Assembly (NCBI GenBank): GCA_035041965.1
Contig: JAPYMA010000367.1
Coordinates: 48,750 to 112,749 of the forward strand
Length of the DNA: 64,000 bases
DNA from: Anisakis pegreffii
Taxonomy: Eukaryota > Nematoda > Chromadorea > Rhabditida > Anisakidae
Direction: 5' to 3'
Part shown: positions 51,599-64,000 of the stretch, in pieces
How positions within the stretch are numbered: position 1 is the stretch's first letter
Layout of the letters: every line of letters starts with the position of its first letter
Notes under the pieces: model-generated
Databases searched by the model: none
What the model was told of the DNA's origin: nothing
What the model saw: only the letters and a program-made list of their open reading frames with translations
Position numbers and translations under genes: made by a program

Positions 51599-54500
51599 CG
51601 AACTGAAATGTCGTTAAATTCGAAAGATCACAACGTCATGATCTCTGCACTGTTGATGTTATCATTAGTGTAAAGCTGACGACGTAAGAAAGGCAAGATA
51701 ACCTCTCTATTGGTTATCACTATCGTTCTCATTGCTAAAACCACAATATCAGTGTTCGAATTAATAGCATTCAATTGTCTGATCACAAACCACGGATCAA
51801 ACATTACTTATTCAATAGGTAAAAAATACCGTTCAATGAACCATTTATTTTTAGCATTTGTAGGAAATTTCAGTGGGAAAATTTCTAAATACTATCCATT
51901 CTAACAGAGAAATTGTTCTACAAAAAATTCATTGAGAAAATATCAGTAAAATTGTTTGTATTCGTCAAAATTTCAGGAAGAGTTCGATAACAAATATGGT
52001 TATCACACAGAAGATGCTGGATTACTCGTACAGGGAAAGTATGTTCCATTGAAATTCATTGCTTGAAACAGTTTGATTTTGAAATTAATCGAGCGTTCAT
52101 GGAAATTTTTCGTTACGCATTTCATGGGAAAATTTATTTCTGCTTTCAAATTTTAACTGCTACTAAAGATTGTTCTGTAATAATTGTAAGCATAGATTGT
52201 GCATACGTATGTTTGCTCAATGGTGAAGTTTATCAACTGATGAATGACCTTTTAGATGGATTCATAACTATTTTATGTGATCTTTGATGTGATTTTTATG
52301 TGCGGTTGAACAAATGAATATTTATCAGCAACTTTGCGAACATAGTAAACAATTCTGTTCCAGTTCTATTCTATTCATTTTACTCAAAAGAATTGGAAGA
52401 AAAAAAAATGTTGAATGCACTTTCATCAACTCTTCAACATTTCGCATAGTGCAAAAAGTGAAATTTAATTAACAATAAGAGAAATGTGATCGTCAACAGC
52501 GATAAACATTTAATAGAAAACTTTTCTCTTGTGGAATATATCCTCATGGAAGACGCACAGTTGTGACTTTAACTAATGAGTTCTCATTATGCACGCTTTC
52601 AAAAGTTGAATGGAATTGAACAACTTGAAAGTATATCCTCACTGAATTGACCACAAATCTATTGAATAATTCAGGAAATTATTCCGAAAATGTACACAAC
52701 CTTGTACGAGTTTCACCAAACTATTTGGCTTATTTGCTTGGATTTGTACCGATTATAAAATTGTTACCGAAATATAATTGGAAATCAGATCTTCCGCGTG
52801 ATATCATCGGTGGTCTCACCACTGGAGTTATGCATGTTCCGCAAGGTAAACTATCTTAACCAACAATTATACTCCTCAAATTTCTGCGAATAGATTCATC
52901 GAATGAATTCCTCACATTAATGAATTAAACAACATCACACTAGACCAATTCAATTTCAAAGTGGATCCATTGCAAGTCAAACGGTCGAGTTAAGAGGATG
53001 CAATCAAATTTTCTTCACGAAATTTAAGACAGTCGAAATTGAATGCATATTTTCAGGAATCGCCTATTCAGCACTCTCAGGCGTTGCACCAGTTTATGGT
53101 CTCTACTCGTCATTTTTTCCGGTTCTGTTTTACATGTTCTTCGCCACTTCAAGACACAATTCTATTGGTGAGACAATTCTGAGACATGCAATCTGTTCAG
53201 TTAGCATTTGATATCCATTGACATATGTGGAAGATTAGACTCACGTATGATCATAAATTGGCGTTACTGTGGTTCAGCTCTGTGATCGATCACTGATGGA
53301 TCAAAAAACCTGAACAAAATGGACTCCCGTAGCACAGGCTGATACCTGAAGAGACTAACAAGCATTTGTTCAATGCGTTCAATACTCATGAAAGAAATGC
53401 TTTAACCTGAGCATCATCCGATCTCAATCCGTCACATTTACCGAATCACAATTTCAGGCTCTTTTGCCGTCGTTTCATTGATGACAGGCGAAGCCAATCG
53501 TGTGATCATGACCAAATACGCAGCGTTTTCAACTAATTCTACCATATCTTCAACGCAGATAGCTCATTTAAGACCGATTATGGTTGCGTCAACTCTGACA
53601 TTTGTAGTGGGAATTGTTCAAGTATGAAACAATTCGCATTTGATTTGTAATAGAGTGTGATCTTCGCTTAATTCAATGACGGCATCATTCTCAAAGAAGT
53701 TTGAGGAGAGATGATGAGAAATTGATTTCAGTTCGCCGCTGGCTTTCTACGACTAGAATTTATTACGGCATATTTCTCGGACCAACTAGTTGACGGCTTT
53801 ATCACCGGTGCAGCATGCATTGTTATTGCCGCACAAGTCAAGGACGTTCTCGGCGTGAATGTGCCCGATGTGACCGGGCCTGCCTATACATTTAAGGTGA
53901 ATGCGATCAGTCTTGTGTCAGCGATAACAAAAAATCACTCAGTTATCGTCAGAAAATGACGGACAGCATCGATGCAGTTTAAGAAGAGATTCATAATCGT
54001 ATCATCGTCTGTTGAATAAAAAAATACCATCAAAGTATTTCATTTGATATGGGTTCTTTATTATTTGGCATTTTCATATAATTTGGATATTTTCAGCGTT
54101 TTTACGATGTACTTTCGCAAATAGCACAATCAAATGTCTGTACGGTCATTATATCAGTTATTTCGTTTGCGTTTTTGTACGTTGGCAGAGACTTCATAAG
54201 TCCGTATGTCACTAAGCGTTTTAAAATCAAGATACCCATTCCTTATGAACTGATTTTGGTGAGTGCATTCTGAGTTATCATCCATCAATTTGCTTGAATG
54301 ATTATCACCGAACAACCGGAACCTTTTCGTATTGCCAATTAATTCACGTTCAGTTTTACTTTTCATTGAACAAACCAGTAAAAATCTATTGAGAGAGAAT
54401 TCTCGATTGGAAGCATTTGAACTTTTTTGGTAACTTAAAATTATTGGAATTTACTGAGTTGAACTACTTGAAAAAATTGTTTTTTCGTTTGTATAAACGG

Positions 54501-57500
54501 AACATTGGGATGGCTTACATAAGGTAGTCTTGTGCGACCATTGCAAGACAATTTCACTACTGTAAGACATCGATCAAAACTGTTGATTGGTCAAATGATG
54601 TACATTGCATATCAGAATTTGTCACATCCCACACTAACAATAAGTGAAGTTCAATTGGTGAGAGAGTCGAGTAGGTAAAACAACACCTGAAGAAACAATA
54701 TTTGTAAACAAGAATGCAAATAACCACTAGACAAATCACGTATTCTCGATCACAATTGATGATGGCATCGTAATATTGCCATTAAACTCAATATGTACGT
54801 TCATATATCTTTACTTGGTAGGTTATAATAACAACCGGCATTTCCTACGGGTTCAGACTCGATCAGCGATATGGAATGGAAATTGTTGGTGATATTCCAG
54901 CCGGGTAAGTCAATCGCTGACCATATTTAACTCTCTGATCGCTGCTTGTTCACCGCAGTAAAAGACATGGTACAATTATGCCTTTAATTACAAAGTTGGA
55001 AGTTTCCTGTGGGAATCCCTCGCCACTGTTTTCATGATTTGCAAGCAAAAATTCAGAAAGAAATTGAACTCCATTTCAGGATGCCACTCCCTCAAGTTCC
55101 CGTTTTTTCAATTTTACTAGATTGCCTTCCACATGCTCTCAGTATTACAGCCGTCATAATTGCGGTGCACATATCAATGGCAAAAATGTTGGCAAAAAAG
55201 ATGAACTATGAAATTGATTCGAGACAGGTACGGTATGATTTTTGATCGGTCATTAGGCAGCGATTGACTGGCCTGCATCGCATTCCAGTCATGTCAAACC
55301 TCTGGTAGTTTCTCTCTTCGAACACAAATGAGTCTAATCGTTTTTAATCTCTGTTTGAATCCCAATCTAAAAGTGAAATTTTTACCGAATGAAATGTATT
55401 TTTGGATGATTCAATAGGTTTGCGATGTTCTTCCAAGGTGGTGGCGCAAAATTATCATATGGTTCCATCAGTTACCCATTAGTGTGGAATCAGCTGATCT
55501 AACGGATTTTGAATTTCAGGAACTATACGCACTAGGTTTGTCATCAATGTTAGGTGGTTTATTTCCCATATATCCCGTATCGACGGCGATGGGTCGCACG
55601 ATGGTTAACGTTGAAAGTGGATCAAGAACACAGGTGAGGTGTTCCGGCCGGAAATTTTCGAATTCTGTCCGATGAGACAGATGATTTGCGACATTTGAAA
55701 GCTTCAACTGACCGTTTCGAATTCTTCGTCGATCTTATGCTTATCACCGTCGAAGTTCGACGATGTTACAGTGACTGATTTCCCATACTTTTTCAGCTAG
55801 CAGCTTTATTCAGTTGCCTTTTGTTATTGATAGTGATCTTGTGGCTAGGACCCTTATTGGAATCATTACCTATAGTAAGTTCATTATATTAATACTCTGA
55901 AAATTTTATTTTTTGTTTTCACGGTTCTAATTCAGCTTCAATGACTCGAAAGCATATTAATTGCTGTGCACTAGAAGGTGCAATATGATGTCTTATGGCC
56001 AAAATTGCCGATGAATCAGAATCTGGAAAGGATTTGAACACGTTTCGAGCTGTGTTCCTCGAAAAGCACCATTTCTGTTGAGGTTTCAATATCAATGCAA
56101 ATCATTTCAGTGCGTTTTGGCAGTGATTATTATCATGGCACTTCGTTCGTTGTTTGAAAAAGTCGACTATTTGAAAAATCTCTGGCATGGTTCAAAAATT
56201 GATTTGGTTAGTTTCGAAATCAAGACGTCAACAATCTTTTATTCATCAAATGTGATTCCTTTCTTTGATCGCTTTCCATAAATGCACACTTCCAGCTGAT
56301 TGTGAGTTCTGATCATGTGATTCTGTTCAAATGTTGACTTTCAGCTCCATGAATTCGCGAAATTAAATATTTTTATGAAATTTTTATTGGTGCTGCGAAA
56401 CTTTAAAGTTTTTCAGTTGACTTGGCTTGTGGCATTTGTTACAACGGTAGGACTTGACGTTATGAAAGGTCTTGTAATATCGATCATTTTCGCCTTATTG
56501 ACGATCGTCTTTCGATCACAATGGTTCGTTGAAGTCATTCCCTCTAGATCTTTCAAGACAAAATTGGACTCCAGAACGATTTCATATCGTTTTCAGGAAT
56601 CTTTCCCATTGAAGAACCAAACTCTGAGCGTTTATGTTCATTCATTCATAATTTTTTTACATTCTTCTTGCAATCCGTACATACACAGATATAAACTACT
56701 GAATATTATCGAACCATCATAAGTTACGAACACTGAATCATAAAACACATTCGTACCGGTGAAATTTCACAATATCAAACTAAGTATAACTTGACCCAAC
56801 ATATTACACGGTTCCATAATTCAGTCGAATATTTCAGGCCTAAATCCGAAACGCTTGCTCCAACAGGGGGCGGAGAAGATTTTGAGAACTTGCGAAGATA
56901 TAAAGCTCTCTCTCAATATCCGGATATTCACATATTCCGATTCGACTCACCGTTATTGTTCCCGAATGTTGAGAACTTTAAAGCTAAGATCCTGAAGCAG
57001 ATGAAAAGCTGGAGTGACAGTGATTCAGACACTAATGACTCGGTCCCATTTCTATTTTCATACCACCATCGCCAATCACTTTTTTTTCTTTTCGTCGCCT
57101 ACAATCACTTTTTTCGTTGCCTACAAAAGTTTGTATCATTAAACTCTTGATTTCGTTTTGTCGTCCCTTATCGTATTGCTTCATCTTGCATTGAAACTGT
57201 CACGAAACTGTCGCATGTGGAAAACAAAAGTGATCACCTTTTGAGAACATTTTATGAGGTTGATTAAGACGATTGAAAGGAATCACTGATCAGATAATCA
57301 GTCCTATAACAAATACTCCTTCGGCTACTTTATCTGAATTTTCGATGAACTAGGAATAAATCACCCCATTATTGCACTCTCATCATCATCATATAAGAAA
57401 TAATTTCAAGTATATGATCCAGTATTAATTAATTCTATACTTATAGAATTGACATATAATCATTATCGCTTCAGGTTACTGACAGACCTGATACTAAGGA

Positions 57501-58616
57501 GACATCGAGCATGAAGTTCATCATAATTGATTGCTCGTGTATATCATTTATCGATTGCATGGGAGTGAATGCACTTAAAGAGGTGAGCTGATGGATCAGA
57601 GTTTTTTGATCCGGATTTACCTATAGCCTTAAAATCGACTGAAGGTAATTAGTGTTTATTTCAGGCCGTCCATGATACTAAATCTCGTCGTGTTACATTG
57701 TTGTTTGCGGCTGCAACTGGCACGTTTTAATTGTTTCTTTCAATTGGACACGAATTTGTCTCAAAAACGAAATTTGCTCTTTGACGTCGTTTGCTCTCAG
57801 ATCTCAAATTTGCTCCTGAATCATTCTATTCCAATTCTAAAAGCAAGATGGAATTCGTTCAGCAAATCAACATATCCACTATTTCAGTGAATGTAAGGGA
57901 AATGTTGGAAAACAATGACTTCTTCTCGACTCTATCAAAAGAATACTTTTTCCCAACAATTAAAGATGCCTTTTGTTTCGCTGTCACGACAAGGTTAATG
58001 CGAAATTCAGATGACATTCACATTTGAATCAAATTTTATTCGCGTCTTATCTGGTAATATTACCTCGATGCCATTTACTGTATGCAGTGTTCATTCTCGA
58101 ATCATCCAACAAAATGCTCGAACAACATATCACTACGGCGAAACAGATGCTGCTTCCACGATCACACGGCATTTCATAATTGATTAGTTGTTGTTGTCAA
58201 TTGATCTAACACATCAAACTGATGTTTGTCAATAAAATTCATCTTTTTCACATAGCAGTTGTGAAATAACAAACTACAGAGAATTAAGTCTCGATATCGT
58301 ATGAATATCGAGACCTAATTCTCTGTAATTTGTTAGCCACGGATTAAGATGAGTCATTTGCTGAACAGAGACAGAGTACTTCGTTTCGCCTTAACAAATG
58401 AATAGTTCATTGAGAGCAAGTGAAAATTCAGATGGAATTCTAATTTTTACGATACATTTCAGCGAGAAACCACCACTTATTTCGAGTGTGGCAATTGCGA
58501 AAACAGCTGAATCAAGCGGTTTGGGTAATGTTAAGTTCACTGATCACCCGTCAGCACCTGATACTTCTTTGCCTGTTACAATTCCAATTCGGAGTACAGA
58601 CGACGTCGATGTTTGA
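51455..58616 (+). CDS. SLC26/SulP anion transporter with STAS domain
   Basis: Membrane anion exchanger of the SLC26 (SulP) family, moving sulfate, bicarbonate, chloride or related anions. Exons: 51489-51533 ([10 protein letters not shown] start; 5' exon edge 51455), 51977-52038, one unresolved, 52675-52845, 53057-53167, 53458-53621, 53732-53896, 54097-54258, 54822-54904, 55080-55227, 55520-55633, 55797-55874, 56111-56206, 56417-56523, 56838-57042, 57475-57582, 57665-57723, about 57898-57993, 58463-58616. Motifs: [59 protein letters not shown] block, FRFDSPLLF, and the STAS core [20 protein letters not shown]. Multiple hydrophobic segments match the family's membrane domain. Phases agree except around 52038-52675, where one short exon is missing from my model, and the acceptor near 57898 is ambiguous. 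Confidence 0.93.
58267..58335. repeat. 31-bp inverted repeat in last SLC26 intron
   Basis: Arms 58267-58297 and 58305-58335 are complementary with two mismatched pairs and a 7-nt loop. Lies 128 bp before the final exon. Confidence 0.9.
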
Positions 58617-58754
58617 GGTCACCATCATATCATCGTTCTCATATCACTACCACATCATATCATACAATTGTTTGTTTTACAATAGATTTACTAACGATAC
58701 GGATCAACTTTTTTCTATTATTGTGATCAGTATAAATGTTTTGTGAACGCATTA

Positions 58755-58760
58755 AATAAA
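58755..58760 (+). other. Poly(A) signal AATAAA of the SLC26 gene
   Basis: AATAAA 138 bp after the stop codon at 58616. Confidence 0.6.
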
Positions 58761-59349
58761 CTTGATCGTATTGCGCAAATATGACCTGTATGATTCTCAT
58801 TGAAGTGATTTTCAGCGAACTGTTTTATTTTGCTTCATTTCGTCACAAATTTCAATGTGTAACCCCTACATTCCACAATAAAATCCATGCTATAGAACAG
58901 TAAAATGTTCCCATGATTTAAGTATATACGATAAATTCTCTTCAAAAACGCCATTGTGGTGATTCGCATTCCTGATCGCAAGATTTGTTTGTGGGCAAGA
59001 CACAGATATTAGCGGCTTCTTAATATCATTCATCGACGATTCATTGGAGACATCGAACGGATTTCATCACATTTTTCCGAATCCTCACACTTGTTCATGT
59101 ACTTCCTAACCCTCAGAAACCTAAGCGTTTCTGAACATAAGCGCATAGGTCAAGCTCAGTAAAGCTTGACATGCCATGCAGCTTATTGATCTCCTTTCCA
59201 GACGGGTTCTTACTTGAGCCATTCAATGATACCGAGAAACTTTGCATATTTGATAACCCTGGCATGATCAATGACATACTTTTACAGAAATATCAAGAGC
59301 GTCACTTCAAGCTACCCGCACTCCTAAACATGCCTTCCAAACCCATGTT
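58761..59349. other. Unique spacer before the satellite array
   Basis: About 590 bp with no recognised gene. An open frame starting after acceptor-like ctttccag (about 59201) runs across the border into the first satellite half-unit. Confidence 0.55.
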
Positions 59350-59419
59350 ATCCAGTAATAATATCTCGGGAGCAACCTTCAAGGCTACCGTCTTCTCAAG
59401 TTTGCCCAGTAACATATGA
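59202..59419 (+). other. Open frame crossing the unique/satellite junction
   Basis: From a good acceptor (ctttccag, ending about 59201) an open frame reads DGFLLEPFNDTEKLCIFDNP... through to GATFKATVFSSLPSNI and a TGA at 59419. The last part lies in satellite sequence. It could be the last exon of an unrecognised gene from which the satellite arose, or chance. No family recognised. Confidence 0.25.
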
Positions 59420-62400
59420 ATTTTTTTGCATCAGTCGATCCGGCTGGATCTCCTCATTCAGAAAAACATATATGTTGCTGAGCGATTTTGCTTTCCTGAG
59501 GAGATATAGCCATTTTCTTATATCTATCTCAATTAAATAGAGCAGTCGCGCTCATTCATACAAATTGATCACTATAGAGCTATCAATACGTTCACATAGC
59601 AATAGGCAGATTGCGATCTTCGAGCTAACCGTCTTCTCAGGTTTGCCCGGAAACATGTGAATTTCTTTTCACCAATCGATCCAGCAGAACCTTTAGATTC
59701 AGAATATTAAAAATTTTACTGAGTATTTCTACTTTCTTGAGGAGATATAGCAATTTTCTTAATAGTATCTTGGGTGCCACCTTCAAGGCTACCGTCTTCT
59801 CAAGTTTGCCCAGTAACATATGAATTTTTTTGCATCAGTCGATCCGGCTGGATCTCCTCATTCAGAAAAACATATATGTTGCTGAGCGATTTTGCTTTCC
59901 TGAGGAGATATAGCCATTTTCTTATATCTATCTCAATTAAATAGCGCAGTCGCGCTCATTCATACAAATTGATCACTATAGAGCTATCAATACGTTCACA
60001 TAGCAATAGGCAGATTGCGATCTTCGAGCTAACCGTCTTCTCAGGTTTGCCCGGAAACATGTGAATTTCTTTTCACCAATCGATCCAGCAGAACCTTTAG
60101 ATTCAGAATATTAAAAATTTTACTGAGTATTTCTACTTTCTTGAGGAGATATAGCAATTTTCTTAATAGTATCTTGGGTGCCACCTTCAAGGCTACCGTC
60201 TTCTCAAGTTTGCCCAGTAACATATGAATTTTTTTGCATCAGTCGATCCGGCTGGATCTCCTCATTCAGAAAAACATATATGTTGCTGAGCGATTTTGCT
60301 TTCCTGAGGAGATATAGCCATTTTCTTATATCTATCTCAATTAAATAGCGCAGTCGCGCTCATTCATACAAATTGATCACTATAGAGCTATCAATACGTT
60401 CACATAGCAATAGGCAGATTGCGATCTTCGAGCTAACCGTCTTCTCAGGTTTGCCCGGAAACATGTGAATTTCTTTTCACCAATCGATCCAGCAGAACCT
60501 TTAGATTCAGAATATTAAAAATTTTACTGAGTATTTCTACTTTCTTGAGGAGATATAGCAATTTTCTTAATAGTATCTTGGGTGCCACCTTCAAGGCTAC
60601 CGTCTTCTCAAGTTTGCCCAGTAACATATGAATTTTTTTGCATCAGTCGATCCGGCTGGATCTCCTCATTCAGAAAAACATATATGTTGCTGAGCGATTT
60701 TGCTTTCCTGAGGAGATATAGCCATTTTCTTATATCTATCTCAATTAAATAGCGCAGTCGCGCTCATTCATACAAATTGATCACTATAGAGCTATCAATA
60801 CGTTCACATAGCAATAGGCAGATTGCGATCTTCGAGCTAACCGTCTTCTCAGGTTTGCCCGGAAACATGTGAATTTCTTTTCACCAATCGATCCAGCAGA
60901 ACCTTTAGATTCAGAATATTAAAAATTTTACTGAGTATTTCTACTTTCTTGAGGAGATATAGCAATTTTCTTAATAGTATCTTGGGTGCCACCTTCAAGG
61001 CTACCGTCTTCTCAAGTTTGCCCAGTAACATATGAATTTTTTTGCATCAGTCGATCCGGCTGGATCTCCTCATTCAGAAAAACATATATGTTGCTGAGCG
61101 ATTTTGCTTTCCTGAGGAGATATAGCCATTTTCTTATATCTATCTCAATTAAATAGCGCAGTCGCGCTCATTCATACAAATTGATCACTATAGAGCTATC
61201 AATACGTTCACATAGCAATAGGCAGATTGCGATCTTCGAGCTAACCGTCTTCTCAGGTTTGCCCGGAAACATGTGAATTTCTTTTCACCAATCGATCCAG
61301 CAGAACCTTTAGATTCAGAATATTAAAAATTTTACTGAGTATTTCTACTTTCTTGAGGAGATATAGCAATTTTCTTAATAGTATCTTGGGTGCCACCTTC
61401 AAGGCTACCGTCTTCTCAAGTTTGCCCAGTAACATATGAATTTTTTTGCATCAGTCGATCCGGCTGGATCTCCTCATTCAGAAAAACATATATGTTGCTG
61501 AGCGATTTTGCTTTCCTGAGGAGATATAGCCATTTTCTTATATCTATCTCAATTAAATAGCGCAGTCGCGCTCATTCATACAAATTGATCACTATAGAGC
61601 TATCAATACGTTCACATAGCAATAGGCAGATTGCGATCTTCGAGCTAACCGTCTTCTCAGGTTTGCCCGGAAACATGTGAATTTCTTTTCACCAATCGAT
61701 CCAGCAGAACCTTTAGATTCAGAATATTAAAAATTTTACTGAGTATTTCTACTTTCTTGAGGAGATATAGCAATTTTCTTAATAGTATCTTGGGTGCCAC
61801 CTTCAAGGCTACCGTCTTCTCAAGTTTGCCCAGTAACATATGAATTTTTTTGCATCAGTCGATCCGGCTGGATCTCCTCATTCAGAAAAACATATATGTT
61901 GCTGAGCGATTTTGCTTTCCTGAGGAGATATAGCCATTTTCTTATATCTATCTCAATTAAATAGCGCAGTCGCGCTCATTCATACAAATTGATCACTATA
62001 GAGCTATCAATACGTTCACATAGCAATAGGCAGATTGCGATCTTCGAGCTAACCGTCTTCTCAGGTTTGCCCGGAAACATGTGAATTTCTTTTCACCAAT
62101 CGATCCAGCAGAACCTTTAGATTCAGAATATTAAAAATTTTACTGAGTATTTCTACTTTCTTGAGGAGATATAGCAATTTTCTTAATAGTATCTTGGGTG
62201 CCACCTTCAAGGCTACCGTCTTCTCAAGTTTGCCCAGTAACATATGAATTTTTTTGCATCAGTCGATCCGGCTGGATCTCCTCATTCAGAAAAACATATA
62301 TGTTGCTGAGCGATTTTGCTTTCCTGAGGAGATATAGCCATTTTCTTATATCTATCTCAATTAAATAGCGCAGTCGCGCTCATTCATACAAATTGATCAC

Positions 62401-64000
62401 TATAGAGCTATCAATACGTTCACATAGCAATAGGCAGATTGCGATCTTCGAGCTAACCGTCTTCTCAGGTTTGCCCGGAAACATGTGAATTTCTTTTCAC
62501 CAATCGATCCAGCAGAACCTTTAGATTCAGAATATTAAAAATTTTACTGAGTATTTCTACTTTCTTGAGGAGATATAGCAATTTTCTTAATAGTATCTTG
62601 GGTGCCACCTTCAAGGCTACCGTCTTCTCAAGTTTGCCCAGTAACATATGAATTTTTTTGCATCAGTCGATCCGGCTGGATCTCCTCATTCAGAAAAACA
62701 TATATGTTGCTGAGCGATTTTGCTTTCCTGAGGAGATATAGCCATTTTCTTATATCTATCTCAATTAAATAGAGCAGTCGCGCTCATTCATACAAATTGA
62801 TCACTATAGAGCTATCAATACGTTCACATAGCAATAGGCAGATTGCGATCTTCGAGCTAACCGTCTTCTCAGGTTTGCCCGGAAACATGTGAATTTCTTT
62901 TCACCAATCGATCCAGCAGAACCTTTAGATTCAGAATATTAAAAATTTTACTGAGTATTTCTACTTTCTTGAGGAGATATAGCAATTTTCTTAATAGTAT
63001 CTTGGGTGCCACCTTCAAGGCTACCGTCTTCTCAAGTTTGCCCAGTAACATATGAATTTTTTTGCATCAGTCGATCCGGCTGGATCTCCTCATTCAGAAA
63101 AACATATATGTTGCTGAGCGATTTTGCTTTCCTGAGGAGATATAGCCATTTTCTTATATCTATCTCAATTAAATAGCGCAGTCGCGCTCATTCATACAAA
63201 TTGATCACTATAGAGCTATCAATACGTTCACATAGCAATAGGCAGATTGCGATCTTCGAGCTAACCGTCTTCTCAGGTTTGCCCGGAAACATGTGAATTT
63301 CTTTTCACCAATCGATCCAGCAGAACCTTTAGATTCAGAATATTAAAAATTTTACTGAGTATTTCTACTTTCTTGAGGAGATATAGCAATTTTCTTAATA
63401 GTATCTTGGGTGCCACCTTCAAGGCTACCGTCTTCTCAAGTTTGCCCAGTAACATATGAATTTTTTTGCATCAGTCGATCCGGCTGGATCTCCTCATTCA
63501 GAAAAACATATATGTTGCTGAGCGATTTTGCTTTCCTGAGGAGATATAGCCATTTTCTTATATCTATCTCAATTAAATAGCGCAGTCGCGCTCATTCATA
63601 CAAATTGATCACTATAGAGCTATCAATACGTTCACATAGCAATAGGCAGATTGCGATCTTCGAGCTAACCGTCTTCTCAGGTTTGCCCGGAAACATGTGA
63701 ATTTCTTTTCACCAATCGATCCAGCAGAACCTTTAGATTCAGAATATTAAAAATTTTACTGAGTATTTCTACTTTCTTGAGGAGATATAGCAATTTTCTT
63801 AATAGTATCTTGGGTGCCACCTTCAAGGCTACCGTCTTCTCAAGTTTGCCCAGTAACATATGAATTTTTTTGCATCAGTCGATCCGGCTGGATCTCCTCA
63901 TTCAGAAAAACATATATGTTGCTGAGCGATTTTGCTTTCCTGAGGAGATATAGCCATTTTCTTATATCTATCTCAATTAAATAGCGCAGTCGCGCTCATT
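59350..64000. repeat. 404-bp satellite array, about 11.5 units, running off the right edge
   Basis: The same sequence recurs every 404 bp (for example at 59637, 60041, 60445 ... 63677). Copies are almost identical; the variation noticed is a single base at 59542 and 62774 (aaatagAgcag against aaatagCgcag). Each unit is a dimer: a half starting ctaaccgtcttctcagg and one starting ctaccgtcttctcaag are diverged relatives, spaced 162 and 242 bp alternately. The first half-unit (from about 59350) is the most diverged, as at array edges. The repeated 60-codon minus-strand frame is a by-product of the repeat. Confidence 0.97.

Noticed and set aside
59637..63859. Eleven identical 60-codon minus-strand open frames
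   Set aside because: They are the same stretch of the 404-bp satellite repeated; identity comes from array homogenisation, and no gene signal surrounds them.
1..64000. tRNA, rRNA or CRISPR-like arrays
   Set aside because: None recognised; the only regular array is the 404-bp satellite, which has no spacer structure.

Overview
The window is nuclear DNA of an animal, most likely a nematode. It is AT-rich, and its genes are split into many short exons by small GT-AG introns with TTTCAG-type acceptors. Several start codons lie a few bases downstream of a splice acceptor, as expected with spliced-leader trans-splicing. It also carries a cellular RNA-dependent RNA polymerase of the EGO-1/RRF type, which insects and vertebrates lack. 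The species cannot be named from the sequence. All exon models below were read by eye: each exon was kept only where acceptor, donor and reading phase agreed with its neighbours, and unresolved junctions are stated.

Layout, minus strand first. Positions 1-4881 hold the 5' part of Integrator subunit 8 (3' end off the left edge). Positions 7153-12091 hold a complete NDRG-family alpha/beta-hydrolase-fold gene. Positions 14542-19356 hold a complete exosome subunit EXOSC9/Rrp45 gene, with a possible extra in-frame exon at 19682-19771.

Then the plus strand. Two tandem copies of a retinol/17-beta-hydroxysteroid-type short-chain dehydrogenase (SDR16C-like) lie at 21674-24240 and 28174-30470, inside a larger patchwork of duplicated and inverted flanks. 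Positions 31714-46728 hold an RdRP of about 1,700 residues with the catalytic DLDGD motif. A relic of the 3' end of the SDR gene lies at about 48318-48990. Positions 51489-58616 hold an SLC26 anion transporter with a C-terminal STAS domain. From about 59350 to the right edge runs a 404-bp satellite array of about 11.5 nearly identical units, each a dimer of two diverged halves.

Three of the genes act in RNA metabolism: Integrator (snRNA 3' processing and transcription attenuation), exosome (RNA decay) and RdRP (secondary siRNA synthesis). They differ in strand and spacing, so the sequence gives no sign that they form an operon. The more unusual content is structural: patchy identity between the SDR copies that suggests gene conversion, an exact 29-bp fragment of an exosome exon about 6.9 kb away, several foldback or MITE-like elements in introns, and a dimeric satellite whose left edge is fused to an open reading frame.
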